The position numbers were made by a program, and so were the translations under genes. From contig NZ_QRZF01000004.1 of the NCBI RefSeq assembly GCF_003464595.1, positions 62,001 to 126,000 on the forward strand: a DNA stretch of 64,000 nucleotides, written 5' to 3'. Source of the stretch: Bacteroides intestinalis. GTDB taxonomy: Bacteria > Bacteroidota > Bacteroidia > Bacteroidales > Bacteroidaceae. The notes under the pieces are model-generated. The model did no database searches. It saw nothing but the letters and a program-made list of their open reading frames with translations, and was not told the origin of the DNA. This document shows, piece by piece, positions 15,488 to 24,491 of the stretch (position 1 is the stretch's first letter; every line of letters begins with the position of its first letter).

Positions 15488-18265
15488 ATGAATATAAATA
15501 GAATGTTGATGCTTGCGACTACCGTTGTCTCTCTTACGGCAAATGCGCAGGTAAAACTCAGCGATAAGAATGCAAATGCCTATGATTTGGGTTACGGCGT
15601 GGAAATAAGCAATTTCCTCAGCACTGCTTCCGCAACCACAATCACAGGTGAAGAATTGCAGCAGACTTCGGCAACGAACCTTGCCCAAGCCCTCTATGGA
15701 CGTCTACCAGGCCTCACGGCTCTATCGCAAGGCGGCTTCTCGGGCGACGAAAATAAGGGTGCCTCGTTTAATATTCGTGGCTATCACACACTTAACGATA
15801 AAAGCATTCTCATCCTCGTCGATGGCTACGAGCGTCCCATCGACCGCCTCAGTGTAGAGGAAGTGGAGAGCGTTACTATCCTCAAGGATGCTGCTGCTAC
15901 GGCACTTCTTGGTCATGAGGGTATCAATGGTGCTATACTTGTGAAGACAAAACGTGGCGTTGAAGGCAAGACACACGTCAAGGTGAACTACAGCCATAAG
16001 TTCCAGTTCGACCCTGAATTCGCAGACATGGTAGATGGTTACGGATATGCCAATGCTTTCAACCGTGCTCGTCACAACGACGGACTCTCTGCCGCATACA
16101 CCGAGCAGGAGCTTAACCTCTTCAAAGACGGTTCTGATCCGTACTTCTACCCTAACGTGAACTGGCGCGACCTTACTTTCAAGAACAGTGCCGAGGAAGA
16201 CCATGCATACGTTTCGGTGTACGGAGGTACGAACAAGGTGAAATACTACACCCATATTGATTATACCGATGTACGCGGTGCTTTCAAGGACACCAAGCAG
16301 CCAGACTACAATACGCAGTTGCGCCAGTCGAAGGCCAATATCCGTGCCAACCTCGACTTCAACATCACCAACACAACTCTCATGTCGGTGAACCTCTTCG
16401 GTATGTTCCAAGAGACCAAGCGCCCCTCCGACATCGGCGCTGATGATGCTACAGCTGCTATCTACAACCTGCCGGCAAGTGCTTTCCCCTACAAGACCTC
16501 AACAGGTATCTGGGGAGGTAACGAGGCATACGGTGATGCCAACCCCATTGCCAAGATTCAGGAGTCTGGTTTCTACAAGACCCATCAACGTCAGCTATGG
16601 GTAGATGCCAAGCTGTCTCAAAAACTCGATTTCTTGCTCAATGGTCTGAACGTATTTGTCAGTGCCGGCTATGCCAATTCGTCGATTTACGCGGAAAATT
16701 CACACAAGGCACACCAGTATGGCTACGAGCGCTACACCGGCACCATTGGCGACAAGAACAACGTAGCTCTGAACACATTCGGTAACAAAGAGACCAACCT
16801 CACCTTCAACAACTGGAATGCCGGTCAGTGGTGGAAAGCAAAGGCCAGTGTAGGTATCAATTACAAACGTTCGTTCTTCGACAACGACCACTTCAATGCT
16901 ACCGTTGTTTACGACAATAGTGGTGTTAGCACTGATGGACGTGGAAACACCTTCTATCGTCAGAACATCATGGGAGTCTTCCACTACGATTTTCAGAACC
17001 GCTACGTTGCCGACCTTGTGCTTGCAGGTAACGGAGCCAGCCGTACCTATCCTTCTAAGTGGGCATTCTCACCCACACTGTCGCTCGGCTGGATTTACGC
17101 TGACAACAACGATGATCTGCTCAACTACGGTAAACTGCGTGCATCGGCTGGTATCCAGCATACCGACTATATGCCTACCTATGGCATGTGGCTTCCCACA
17201 TGGGATGTTTCGCACGGTTATGTGATTATTGGCAACAACTACGATGCTAAATGGGGCGCATCGCTTGGCTCCTTCCCAACTACCGATTTCTCGCAGGAGA
17301 CATCTACGAGCTTCAACCTTGGTACTGACCTTCGTCTGGCAAATGCTCTTGATATCTCAGTTGATGCTTTCTACCAGCTTCGCAGCCATATCATGCTCTC
17401 TGCAAGCTCCGAGAATTCATCGGTGGCTGGTATACAGTCGTCATACAACGATGTTGGCGAAGTTAAGAGTTACGGTTTTGAGGTAAGTGCCAAGTATGTG
17501 AAGAAAATCACTTCCGACCTCAATCTCAACTTGGGTGCCAACTTGTCGTGGGCACGCAATGAGGTGAGCAAGTATATCGGCATACCGACCTATCCGCTGA
17601 GCGACCCTGTAGGCCACCGTGTAAACGAGGCATGGGGACTCAAGTCGGCAGGCTTTTTCAAGGATCAGGCCGACATCAACTCCAGCTACCGTCAGGAATA
17701 CTCTACCGTAAGCCCTGGTGACATCAAATACCAAGACCTCAACGGTGACCAGATAATCAACGAGTTCGATGTTACCAGTCTCAATGGTGCTACTGACATC
17801 CCTGAGCTCAACTACGCCTTCAATGTCGGTGTAGAATATAAAGGTTTCGGTCTAAACGCATGGTTCCAGGGCACTGGCAACTACATGAAGTATCTTCCGT
17901 CAGCAATATGGGGTGGCATGGCCGACAACGGCAACCTTTCAGTGGACTACTACAATAATTGCTGGGATGTGGCTGGCAGCAACGCCCTCTACCCGCGTCT
18001 GACCACTCTAAACAACAGCAACAACAGCCAGAAAAGCAACGTATGGTACAAGCCTGTTCACTTCTTGAAGATGCGCAACATCGAGGTTTACTATAAAGTG
18101 CCTGCAACGGTGCTCTCGAAACTCTCTCTTACCGCAGCCAAGGTGTTTATTCAGGGTGAGAACCTTCTTTCCTTCGACAACATCGACGCTATGGATGCTG
18201 AGGTACTTTCGACAGCATATCCCATGTTCAAGGGTGTTAACATAGGTGTCACATTAACTTTCTAA
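15488..18265 (+). CDS. SusC-like TonB-dependent transporter, pair 2, lacking the N-terminal extension
   Basis: Outer-membrane transporter with a signal peptide (MNINRMLMLATTVVSLTANAQ start). It enters the plug almost at once: TITGEELQQTSATNLAQALYGRLPGL, then ILVDGYERPIDRL and ESVTILKDAAATALLGHEGINGAILVKTKRG. The carboxypeptidase-regulatory-like domain present in pair 1 is absent, which explains the shorter length of 925 against about 1050. The DGYERP, LKDAAATA and LVKTKRG motifs and the final GVTLTF support a working SusC-type barrel. Only about 45 residues lie between signal peptide and plug, and I see no clear TonB box. It sits between two SusD genes in the same operon. Confidence 0.88.
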   Translation: MNINRMLMLATTVVSLTANAQVKLSDKNANAYDLGYGVEISNFLSTASATTITGEELQQTSATNLAQALYGRLPGLTALSQGGFSGDENKGASFNIRGYHTLNDKSILILVDGYERPIDRLSVEEVESVTILKDAAATALLGHEGINGAILVKTKRGVEGKTHVKVNYSHKFQFDPEFADMVDGYGYANAFNRARHNDGLSAAYTEQELNLFKDGSDPYFYPNVNWRDLTFKNSAEEDHAYVSVYGGTNKVKYYTHIDYTDVRGAFKDTKQPDYNTQLRQSKANIRANLDFNITNTTLMSVNLFGMFQETKRPSDIGADDATAAIYNLPASAFPYKTSTGIWGGNEAYGDANPIAKIQESGFYKTHQRQLWVDAKLSQKLDFLLNGLNVFVSAGYANSSIYAENSHKAHQYGYERYTGTIGDKNNVALNTFGNKETNLTFNNWNAGQWWKAKASVGINYKRSFFDNDHFNATVVYDNSGVSTDGRGNTFYRQNIMGVFHYDFQNRYVADLVLAGNGASRTYPSKWAFSPTLSLGWIYADNNDDLLNYGKLRASAGIQHTDYMPTYGMWLPTWDVSHGYVIIGNNYDAKWGASLGSFPTTDFSQETSTSFNLGTDLRLANALDISVDAFYQLRSHIMLSASSENSSVAGIQSSYNDVGEVKSYGFEVSAKYVKKITSDLNLNLGANLSWARNEVSKYIGIPTYPLSDPVGHRVNEAWGLKSAGFFKDQADINSSYRQEYSTVSPGDIKYQDLNGDQIINEFDVTSLNGATDIPELNYAFNVGVEYKGFGLNAWFQGTGNYMKYLPSAIWGGMADNGNLSVDYYNNCWDVAGSNALYPRLTTLNNSNNSQKSNVWYKPVHFLKMRNIEVYYKVPATVLSKLSLTAAKVFIQGENLLSFDNIDAMDAEVLSTAYPMFKGVNIGVTLTF

Positions 18266-18279
18266 TAAAAGATACATTT

Positions 18280-19974
18280 ATGAACAAGATAACATATGCT
18301 CTTTTAGGTATGGCGGCAGTAGTCTTTGTAGGCTGTGCCGACCTAGATTACAACGAAGCTTCGAATCGTGACGAGGACTGGACCTACAACAGCCCCCTCA
18401 ATGGTGTCAAGGCTCTTGTATACGATGTCTACGCACAAATGCCGAGCGAATTCAAGGACGATTCCTACGGTAATGGCGCCCTGATAGCCAGTGCTACAGA
18501 CGAGTCTGAGTTTGCACTTTCCTTCTCACCCATCCACAAGTATTTCAACGGTGGTTGGACTCCTTCGAATCCTTTTTCCACCACATGGGATAGGTCATAC
18601 CGTGCCATCACTCAGGTACACATGTACCTTGAGCGCATCCACAAGATAGACTTGTCAGATTATAAATATGATCCCGACTACCAGACCATGGTGCAGCAGT
18701 TTGAGATATTCCCTTACGAGTTGCGTTTCCTCCGTACCTATTTCTACTTCGAGTTGGTACGTGCCTACGGCGATGTGCCTTTGGTGACCACAACCCTCAC
18801 CAATGAGCAGGCCAACAGCGTGGAACGCACTCCAGCCAAGGATGTGTTCAAGTTCATCATCAACGAATTGGATGCCGTGGCTGAATATCTGCCCGTGTCG
18901 TATAATGACATTCCTGGTCAGGAAATTGGTCGTGCCACCCGTGGTGCTGCTCTTGCACTGAAGGCACGCGTACTTCTTTATCAGGCTTCACCCTTGTTTA
19001 ATACAGAGAACAACAAGGAGCTTTGGAAAGAGGCCGCTGCTGCCAGCAAGGTCATCATCGATAATGCACAGCGCTGGGGCTACAAACTCAGCGAGTATGC
19101 CAAACTATGGGGGCACGATACATTCACCAATTCTGAATTTATCTTCGTTCTTGGCACCCAGGCAAGCAACACCTTCGAGCAGTACAATTATCCTGTGGGT
19201 GTGGAGAACGGAAACTCCGGCAACTGCCCTACACAGGCACTGGTGGACGCATACGAATATCAGGCCGATGGCAAGACATTCAAGGAGAAACATCCTGGAG
19301 ATGTTGATGTGACTACTGAGAATCCATACGATGGTCTTGACCCACGTTTCGAACTCACTGTAGTGAAGAACGGCGATCTCTGGCCATCTAACACAACTCA
19401 GCAGATTGCCATTGAGACGTATCAGAGCGGCTTCAACGGTGCTCCTAAGTACGGCGCAACTCCCACGGGCTACTACTTAAAGAAGTTTGTGGACGGCAAC
19501 TGTGTCACCACAGCCAACAACCAGACTACAACACGCCACAACTGGATTGTGATGCGTCTGGCCGAGGTTTACCTCAACTATGCAGAGGCTATGTACAACT
19601 ACTACGGCAATGCTGACGAACAGGGCGATTTTGGCATGTCAGCCAACGAGGCTATCAATGTGCTTCGTAACCGTCCTGACATCATGATGCCTGAATTCCA
19701 AGGAAACAATGGTTTCGAAGAGCGCTACATGCGTGAGCGTATGGTAGAGCTTGCTTTCGAAGGTCAGCGCTTCTGGGATGTACGTCGCTGGAAGAAGGGG
19801 GCCGAGTTCTTCAAGAATGTTGATGTGGCAGACTTCAAACTAAATGGAAACGGCAACTTGATTCTCAATCGAGTTACTAAGACTCGCCAGTGGGACGAGA
19901 AGTACAACCTGTATCCGATTCCGCAGTCTGAAATTCAGAAGAACGGCAATCTGAAGCAGAACCCCAATTGGTAA
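18280..19974 (+). CDS. SusD-type surface lipoprotein, pair 2
   Basis: Surface glycan-binding partner of the transporter 15 bp upstream. The lipobox is VFVGC at about residues 15-19. Family features include YELRFLRTYFYFELVRAYGDVPLVTT, RATRGAALALKARVLLYQASPLFN, RLAEVYLNYAEAMYNY, and RERMVELAFEGQRFWDVRRWKKG near the end, with a final KQNPNW. At 564 residues it is a standard SusD. It resembles classical SusD more than the pair 1 protein does. This gives a tandem SusC-SusD-SusC-SusD arrangement. Confidence 0.93.
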   Translation: MNKITYALLGMAAVVFVGCADLDYNEASNRDEDWTYNSPLNGVKALVYDVYAQMPSEFKDDSYGNGALIASATDESEFALSFSPIHKYFNGGWTPSNPFSTTWDRSYRAITQVHMYLERIHKIDLSDYKYDPDYQTMVQQFEIFPYELRFLRTYFYFELVRAYGDVPLVTTTLTNEQANSVERTPAKDVFKFIINELDAVAEYLPVSYNDIPGQEIGRATRGAALALKARVLLYQASPLFNTENNKELWKEAAAASKVIIDNAQRWGYKLSEYAKLWGHDTFTNSEFIFVLGTQASNTFEQYNYPVGVENGNSGNCPTQALVDAYEYQADGKTFKEKHPGDVDVTTENPYDGLDPRFELTVVKNGDLWPSNTTQQIAIETYQSGFNGAPKYGATPTGYYLKKFVDGNCVTTANNQTTTRHNWIVMRLAEVYLNYAEAMYNYYGNADEQGDFGMSANEAINVLRNRPDIMMPEFQGNNGFEERYMRERMVELAFEGQRFWDVRRWKKGAEFFKNVDVADFKLNGNGNLILNRVTKTRQWDEKYNLYPIPQSEIQKNGNLKQNPNW

Positions 19975-20009
19975 AACTGATTCAATGAAATTTCAAACGA
20001 ATAAGATTT

Positions 20010-21014
20010 ATGAAAAAACATATTATATATCTTCTGATCTTAGGATTCGCTTTGCTGTCGAACATGACACTGACCTCGTGCAGCGATGGTGATGTGGCGA
20101 ATGCCAACGATGTGCTAATGGTGAATGCTGTCCTGCCTACAAAAGTTATGGAAGGACAGGTTGTCACCATCACTGGTACGGGTCTTGAGAAGACCATTTC
20201 CGTTGTGTTCCCTGGCAATGTCTCTGTGAACAACATTACCAAAATAGGCAACGGTTATATCTCTGTAATAACTCCTGCCGGCGTTTCTGCAGAGGGGGGA
20301 ACAGTAACAATAGAAGCCAACGGCGAATCGGCAGAGTCAGTCATGACGCTGACTGTCGGCAAGCCCGAGCCTTTGCGCGTGGCTCCTCTTGACAAGGAAA
20401 TAAAAATCAACGAATGTGTGGAGGTGTACGGCAACGACCTCGAATTTATCACCAAGGCTTATTTCCCCGGTGAAGACGGCAAGGACATTGTTGTAGATGC
20501 AAGCAACTTTAAGCGCAAAGCTACCGGTTCTCTCTACATCTATTCGCCAATGGGTATAAAAGCCGGACCTGCCCAAGTTAGCCTCGAAGACTGCAGCGGC
20601 AAGAAATATACTTTGCCAGAGGTAACGCTGTCTGACGAGGTTGCAGGTGGCAGCGAAGGAGGTGAAGGATATGCTTCAATCTGGGAAGGCGAATACACTA
20701 CTGGCTGGTGGTGGTATCTCCCAGCATCTGAGCTTGACCTCTCGGCAATAACGCCAGAAGCCGGCCAAACTATTAAGTTCACATTCACTCACCATGATGC
20801 TCCTCAGACTTTCTGTCTGTGCGATGGTTGGTGGGGTGCTCCTTTCATCCGCGATGGCGGTGAAAGCGGTAACAACATCGTTCTTGCCGCTGGTGAGGAC
20901 TTCCTGGAATTCAAAATCTCGGAAGGTATGGCGGCAACAATGAATGGTACTGAAACCGCTCTCATCATTGGCGGTGACATAACAATCACCAAGATTCAGA
21001 TTAAGACAGATTAA
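20010..21014 (+). CDS. SusE-position surface lipoprotein with TIG/IPT domains
   Basis: Last gene of the SusC/D operon and in the place usually taken by surface glycan-binding proteins. The lipobox is MTLTSC at about residue 25. Two IPT/TIG-like beta-sandwich repeats follow: roughly 32-115 (PTKVMEGQVVTITGTGLEKTISVVFPG) and 118-205 (KEIKINECVEVYGNDLEFITKAYFPG). The C-terminal part (about 220-334) is a separate beta-sandwich rich in tryptophan and aromatic residues (TTGWWWYLPAS, CDGWWGAPF), which suits glycan binding. IPT-domain lipoproteins at this position in other PULs bind polysaccharide at the surface; that role is inferred here. It is followed by a strong terminator. Confidence 0.8.
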   Translation: MKKHIIYLLILGFALLSNMTLTSCSDGDVANANDVLMVNAVLPTKVMEGQVVTITGTGLEKTISVVFPGNVSVNNITKIGNGYISVITPAGVSAEGGTVTIEANGESAESVMTLTVGKPEPLRVAPLDKEIKINECVEVYGNDLEFITKAYFPGEDGKDIVVDASNFKRKATGSLYIYSPMGIKAGPAQVSLEDCSGKKYTLPEVTLSDEVAGGSEGGEGYASIWEGEYTTGWWWYLPASELDLSAITPEAGQTIKFTFTHHDAPQTFCLCDGWWGAPFIRDGGESGNNIVLAAGEDFLEFKISEGMAATMNGTETALIIGGDITITKIQIKTD

Positions 21015-21057
21015 ACTCTATACAAAGAAGTTATAGCCTGATATCTGTAAACATTTC

Positions 21058-21096
21058 AAGTCTGCCGGAGAGCTAAAGTTCTTCGGCAGACTTTTT
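21058..21096 (+). terminator. Terminator of the SusC/D operon
   Basis: AAGTCTGCCG pairs perfectly with CGGCAGACTT, with a 16 nt loop, followed by a T-run. It lies about 45 bp after the stop of the TIG-domain lipoprotein. Confidence 0.85.
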
Positions 21097-21108
21097 GGCA
21101 TTTACTTG

Positions 21109-21203
21109 TGTTTTGCTGTTTCTTCGCCTGAAGGCTTTGGAGCAACAAACAGTAGTATAGTCTACGGAGACTGCAGGCGAAGAGGAGTACTACAAGCAAA
21201 ACA
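21109..21203. repeat. Long interrupted inverted repeat
   Basis: Inner arms TCTTCGCCTG (21121-21130) and CAGGCGAAGA (21174-21183) are perfect complements. Outer arms TGTTTTGCT (21109-21117) and AGCAAAACA (21195-21203) are also perfect. Together they form a two-part stem with an internal bulge and a loop of about 43 nt. It is separate from both terminators and lies between them. Confidence 0.75.
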
Positions 21204-21326
21204 GGTGCAATTCGATACATTTCGTATCAAAATAAAGAGAAGAAGCGGGAAAATAAGCAGGTTTTGAGAGGGTAGGTTTATGTAGATATTCGGCATTAAC
21301 AGTAAGACAATCAAATGAATGTCCCA

Positions 21327-21369
21327 TTAAAAAAGGGTGTAGGCAATTTTTGCCTACACCCTTTTTTAA
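21327..21369. terminator. Bidirectional terminator between convergent units
   Basis: An A-run, AGGGTGTAGGCA, a short T-rich loop, and TGCCTACACCCT followed by a T-run make a near-perfect palindrome. It can end transcripts from both sides, between the plus-strand SusC/D operon and the minus-strand chitinase-like gene. Confidence 0.9.
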
Positions 21370-21464
21370 TTGCTTTCACCACAGCTATAATGCCTATGAA
21401 CAGGGAGATATAGAGTATGAATGTATGAGTATATGCAAAAACATGCATAAACTACAGGTAGAAT

Positions 21465-23195
21465 TTATTTCTTCAAAGTCCAGCGGATAGCATTGCTAAG
21501 CATCATCGTGAAGTCGTCCGACTGGAAGAGCTTCGGACTATGCCCCATCTGGAAATAAACATTCCGGGCAGCCTTGCCTTCGTTCACCCACACTACCGGA
21601 TGGTCGCCCATCTTGACAGCGGAAGCGGGTGTATAAGTGGACTCGTCCACATGTGCCAAGACGCGAACATTGGGACGGGGAGACTTGTCGTACGTATACC
21701 ACTCGTCATCCTGAACCACAAAAGAAGCGTCGACGCCTTTCATTATCGGATGTTCCTTGTCTTCCACAATCACTGTACCATCGGCAAGCGGAGCGATATA
21801 GTTCTGGAAACGAATGCCGCCCATGAAATCGGAGAACCATTGCCACAGAGGATAACCGTCAAAGTCTCCCAGCAAAGTAGCATGATGGAAACCAATCCAA
21901 CCACCACGACCTTCGTTAATGTAGTTGATGAAATTCTGCTCTGCTTCCTTCGGCCAGGTATAAGGCGGGAAGTCCAACTGAATGACTAAATCCGTACCCT
22001 CCAGCACTTCCTTCTGAGCCAGGAGACGGGTGTTGTTCAATATCTGTATCTGCAGATTCTGTACCTTGCTCTCATCCACCAGCCACTTCACTGCCGCATC
22101 CGAGAAAGGTTTATGCTGGCCTTGGCTTTCGGTAAGTACCAGTACACGGTAAGTTCTGTCATAGAAAGGTTTCTGTTCTATCAATCCTTCGTAGACCGTA
22201 CGACGCAAATCGCCTTGCTCGTTGTCACCGTCATAGTCCCAATACATGCCGCCCAGTAGTTTCTGCTTCAGGATATACTGGCATTTTATGGCCAACGAAC
22301 GGGGATTTTCATAACCGAAGACAAGCTTTCCTGCTTTATTGGCCAAATAGGGAACCTTGGCTACCTCATCCCAGCATTCACGATACTCTTTGGTATGGCC
22401 TACCTTGTTGAAATCCTGAAAGTTAGGATATCCATCGCCACCACGGCCATAGAAAGGCATGCCCATCACTAACTTAGAAGCAGGCACACCGGCTTTGAGG
22501 TGAGCCTCAACGGCGGCATCAGCGGTCATCCAGCCACTGTTCTCCGAACGATACAAAGCTGCATGATGTTTGGGAGCATTCCCCATATCATAGGACATGA
22601 TATTGACAAAATCAATATAGGGAAGAATCGCTTTAAAATCTATATACTCTGCAGAAGCTACCGTAGCAAGAGTCAGCAACTTCTTCTTTCCTATCTCTTT
22701 CCGTATATCCCTCATCAGTAATGTGAAGTTCTTTGTATCATCCGGTGAAGCAGAAATATTGGCTGCTGCACTGGTAGGGTATTCCCAGTCAATATCAATG
22801 CCATCGAGACCGAACTCCTTCACTACACGCTTGCAATCCTTTGCAAAAGCCAAGCGATACTTATCATTGGCAGCCATTTCACTGAACCGGCCGCTTCCCC
22901 ATCCACCGATAGAAAGCATTATTTTCAGTTCTGGTTTCTGCGCCTTCAGTGCAACAATCTCACGAAGACGGTTCTCATTTGCAATACCAACCCCATTGAA
23001 GGTTTCACTGACATGCCCGAATGCATAGTTAATATGCGTCATATATTGCGGGTCCGGCATGATACTACTCCAGGAAGTCACATAAGCTACAATAACTTTT
23101 GTATCCGAAGAAGCCATACGCAACTCTCCTGCTTTACTACTACACGACAACAATACCGCCAATGCAGTCAGAATCATTAATCTCATTCTTTTCAT
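21465..23195 (-). CDS. GH18 chitinase-like lipoprotein fused to a ThuA-like domain
   Basis: Two-domain protein. The chosen start at 23195 gives MKRMRLMILTALAVLLSC, a lipoprotein signal with lipobox; a start at 23234 would overlap the previous gene. The GH18 TIM barrel spans about residues 30-345 of the open frame: LKIMLSIGGWG, the catalytic DGIDIDWEYP (DxxDxDxE complete), VNIMSYDMG and GGMYWDYDGD. The C-terminal part (about 350-589) is a ThuA-like domain: TYRVLVLTES, DLVIQLDFPPYTW, GRGGWIGFHHA, KEHPIMKG, PVVWVNEGKAARNVYFQMGHS. A related single-domain protein is encoded at 6558-7379. GH18 enzymes cut beta-1,4-GlcNAc links in chitin or N-glycans by substrate-assisted catalysis. It is the last gene of the minus-strand operon, 16 bp after the permease gene. 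Confidence 0.87.
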   Translation of the reverse strand: MKRMRLMILTALAVLLSCSSKAGELRMASSDTKVIVAYVTSWSSIMPDPQYMTHINYAFGHVSETFNGVGIANENRLREIVALKAQKPELKIMLSIGGWGSGRFSEMAANDKYRLAFAKDCKRVVKEFGLDGIDIDWEYPTSAAANISASPDDTKNFTLLMRDIRKEIGKKKLLTLATVASAEYIDFKAILPYIDFVNIMSYDMGNAPKHHAALYRSENSGWMTADAAVEAHLKAGVPASKLVMGMPFYGRGGDGYPNFQDFNKVGHTKEYRECWDEVAKVPYLANKAGKLVFGYENPRSLAIKCQYILKQKLLGGMYWDYDGDNEQGDLRRTVYEGLIEQKPFYDRTYRVLVLTESQGQHKPFSDAAVKWLVDESKVQNLQIQILNNTRLLAQKEVLEGTDLVIQLDFPPYTWPKEAEQNFINYINEGRGGWIGFHHATLLGDFDGYPLWQWFSDFMGGIRFQNYIAPLADGTVIVEDKEHPIMKGVDASFVVQDDEWYTYDKSPRPNVRVLAHVDESTYTPASAVKMGDHPVVWVNEGKAARNVYFQMGHSPKLFQSDDFTMMLSNAIRWTLKK

Positions 23196-23211
23196 AATAT
23201 TATTATAATAG

Positions 23212-24474
23212 TTAATCAGCTGTTTGACGAACACGAGAACCTATCAATGCATAATACAGCATAAATACTTCTCCCAAAATTACAATAAACCAAGACCATC
23301 TCCAACTTTCCAGCAAGTCAGCGAAGACACCTTGCAACAAAGGCAGGATGGCACCTCCCACTACCCCTATCATGAATACCCCGGAAGCCACCGAAGTATA
23401 TTTACCCAAATGGGCCACAGACAATGTGAAGATAGCTCCCCACATGATGGAATGGAAAAGTCCGACTGCTGTCAGTAACCAGGGATTATTAAAGATGATA
23501 GCCAGCAAAGCCAACACACCTGCCGATATGGTAGTTACGGTCAGTTGCACACGAGGGGAAACTTTGCTCAACGAACTTCCTACCAGTCGTCCGATCAGCA
23601 TACCACCCCAATAGAGTGTGGCCAACAAGGCAGGTGAAGGACAATTCCGCTCAATGGCATATAAATTGATATTCGCACCAATGCAAACCTCAACACCCAC
23701 ATAACAAAAGATAGCGCAAACTCCCAATGTCAAGTGACGGAATGACCATACACTTTTCTCCAACTTCTCCCCTTTCTCTACCCGTGTACCCTGTATATCC
23801 GGCAAAGATAGCCTCATCAATAAGAAAACAACCACAGCTATAGTTACCATCAATGCAAAGAAAGGCATCATCAACTGACTGATTTGAATATCTTCCATAG
23901 CCAGGCCACCAAACACAATACCGGTCACGAAATAAGGGGCAATCGTAGTACCCACAGAGTTTGCCGTCCCCCCAATAGCCAAACGCTGGATGGCTTGTGT
24001 CCCTTTCACACGGCAAGCGGTAAGATAAGGATTAATAACGACCTGCAAAATCGTGGCCGAAGCACCCACAACAAATGATCCTAATAGAAATATAAAGAAT
24101 CCTATGGGAATAATACTCTCTCCCATTCTGATATCAGCATCAGGAAATTGAACGGTAAAATAAGATGAAGCAAAAAAGAGTCCCAGACCGATAATCATTA
24201 CCCAAAGTCCACGGATCAAGGTTCCTTTATAGCCATACTTGCTAATCCAGGATGAACCTATACTCCCACAAATAGGGTAAGCAAGGAACCACGAGAAAGT
24301 AATCAGAGTTGCAAATGTATTCTTCAGATTACCTACTTTCATAAGAAACGTTTCCTTCAACGGCCCCTGAAACTGAGTATTGGCAGTTGTCAGGAAGCCC
24401 ACAATAAGGAACAGGAAGACCATTGTAAGAAACGGTCCCATGTAATTGATTTGTTTTTCTTGGTGTGTCATCAT
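23212..24474 (-). CDS. FucP/NagP-like sugar:H+ symporter (MFS)
   Basis: Inner-membrane permease of the fucose/glucose-galactose (FHS) branch of the major facilitator superfamily, about 12 predicted transmembrane helices over 420 residues. Family features are the first helix FLIVGFLTTANTQFQGPLKETF, the conserved region ATILQVVINPYLTA and the C-terminal half starting HLTLGVCAIFCYVGVEV. The LQVxxNPY type segment is typical of FucP-like proteins. Bacteroidota NagP relatives carry GlcNAc. Because nagB and a ROK kinase are next to it, an N-acetylglucosamine or glucosamine permease is likely, though the specificity cannot be seen. It starts 17 bp after the nagB stop. Confidence 0.85.
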   Translation of the reverse strand: MMTHQEKQINYMGPFLTMVFLFLIVGFLTTANTQFQGPLKETFLMKVGNLKNTFATLITFSWFLAYPICGSIGSSWISKYGYKGTLIRGLWVMIIGLGLFFASSYFTVQFPDADIRMGESIIPIGFFIFLLGSFVVGASATILQVVINPYLTACRVKGTQAIQRLAIGGTANSVGTTIAPYFVTGIVFGGLAMEDIQISQLMMPFFALMVTIAVVVFLLMRLSLPDIQGTRVEKGEKLEKSVWSFRHLTLGVCAIFCYVGVEVCIGANINLYAIERNCPSPALLATLYWGGMLIGRLVGSSLSKVSPRVQLTVTTISAGVLALLAIIFNNPWLLTAVGLFHSIMWGAIFTLSVAHLGKYTSVASGVFMIGVVGGAILPLLQGVFADLLESWRWSWFIVILGEVFMLYYALIGSRVRQTAD

Positions 24475-24491
24475 GTAGTATTAGTAAATGA

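Larger units (their letters stand above)
21015..21464. other. Intergenic region between convergent PUL units
   Basis: About 450 bp with no gene. It contains two terminators and, between them, a separate inverted repeat. The rest shows nothing recognisable. Confidence 0.6.
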
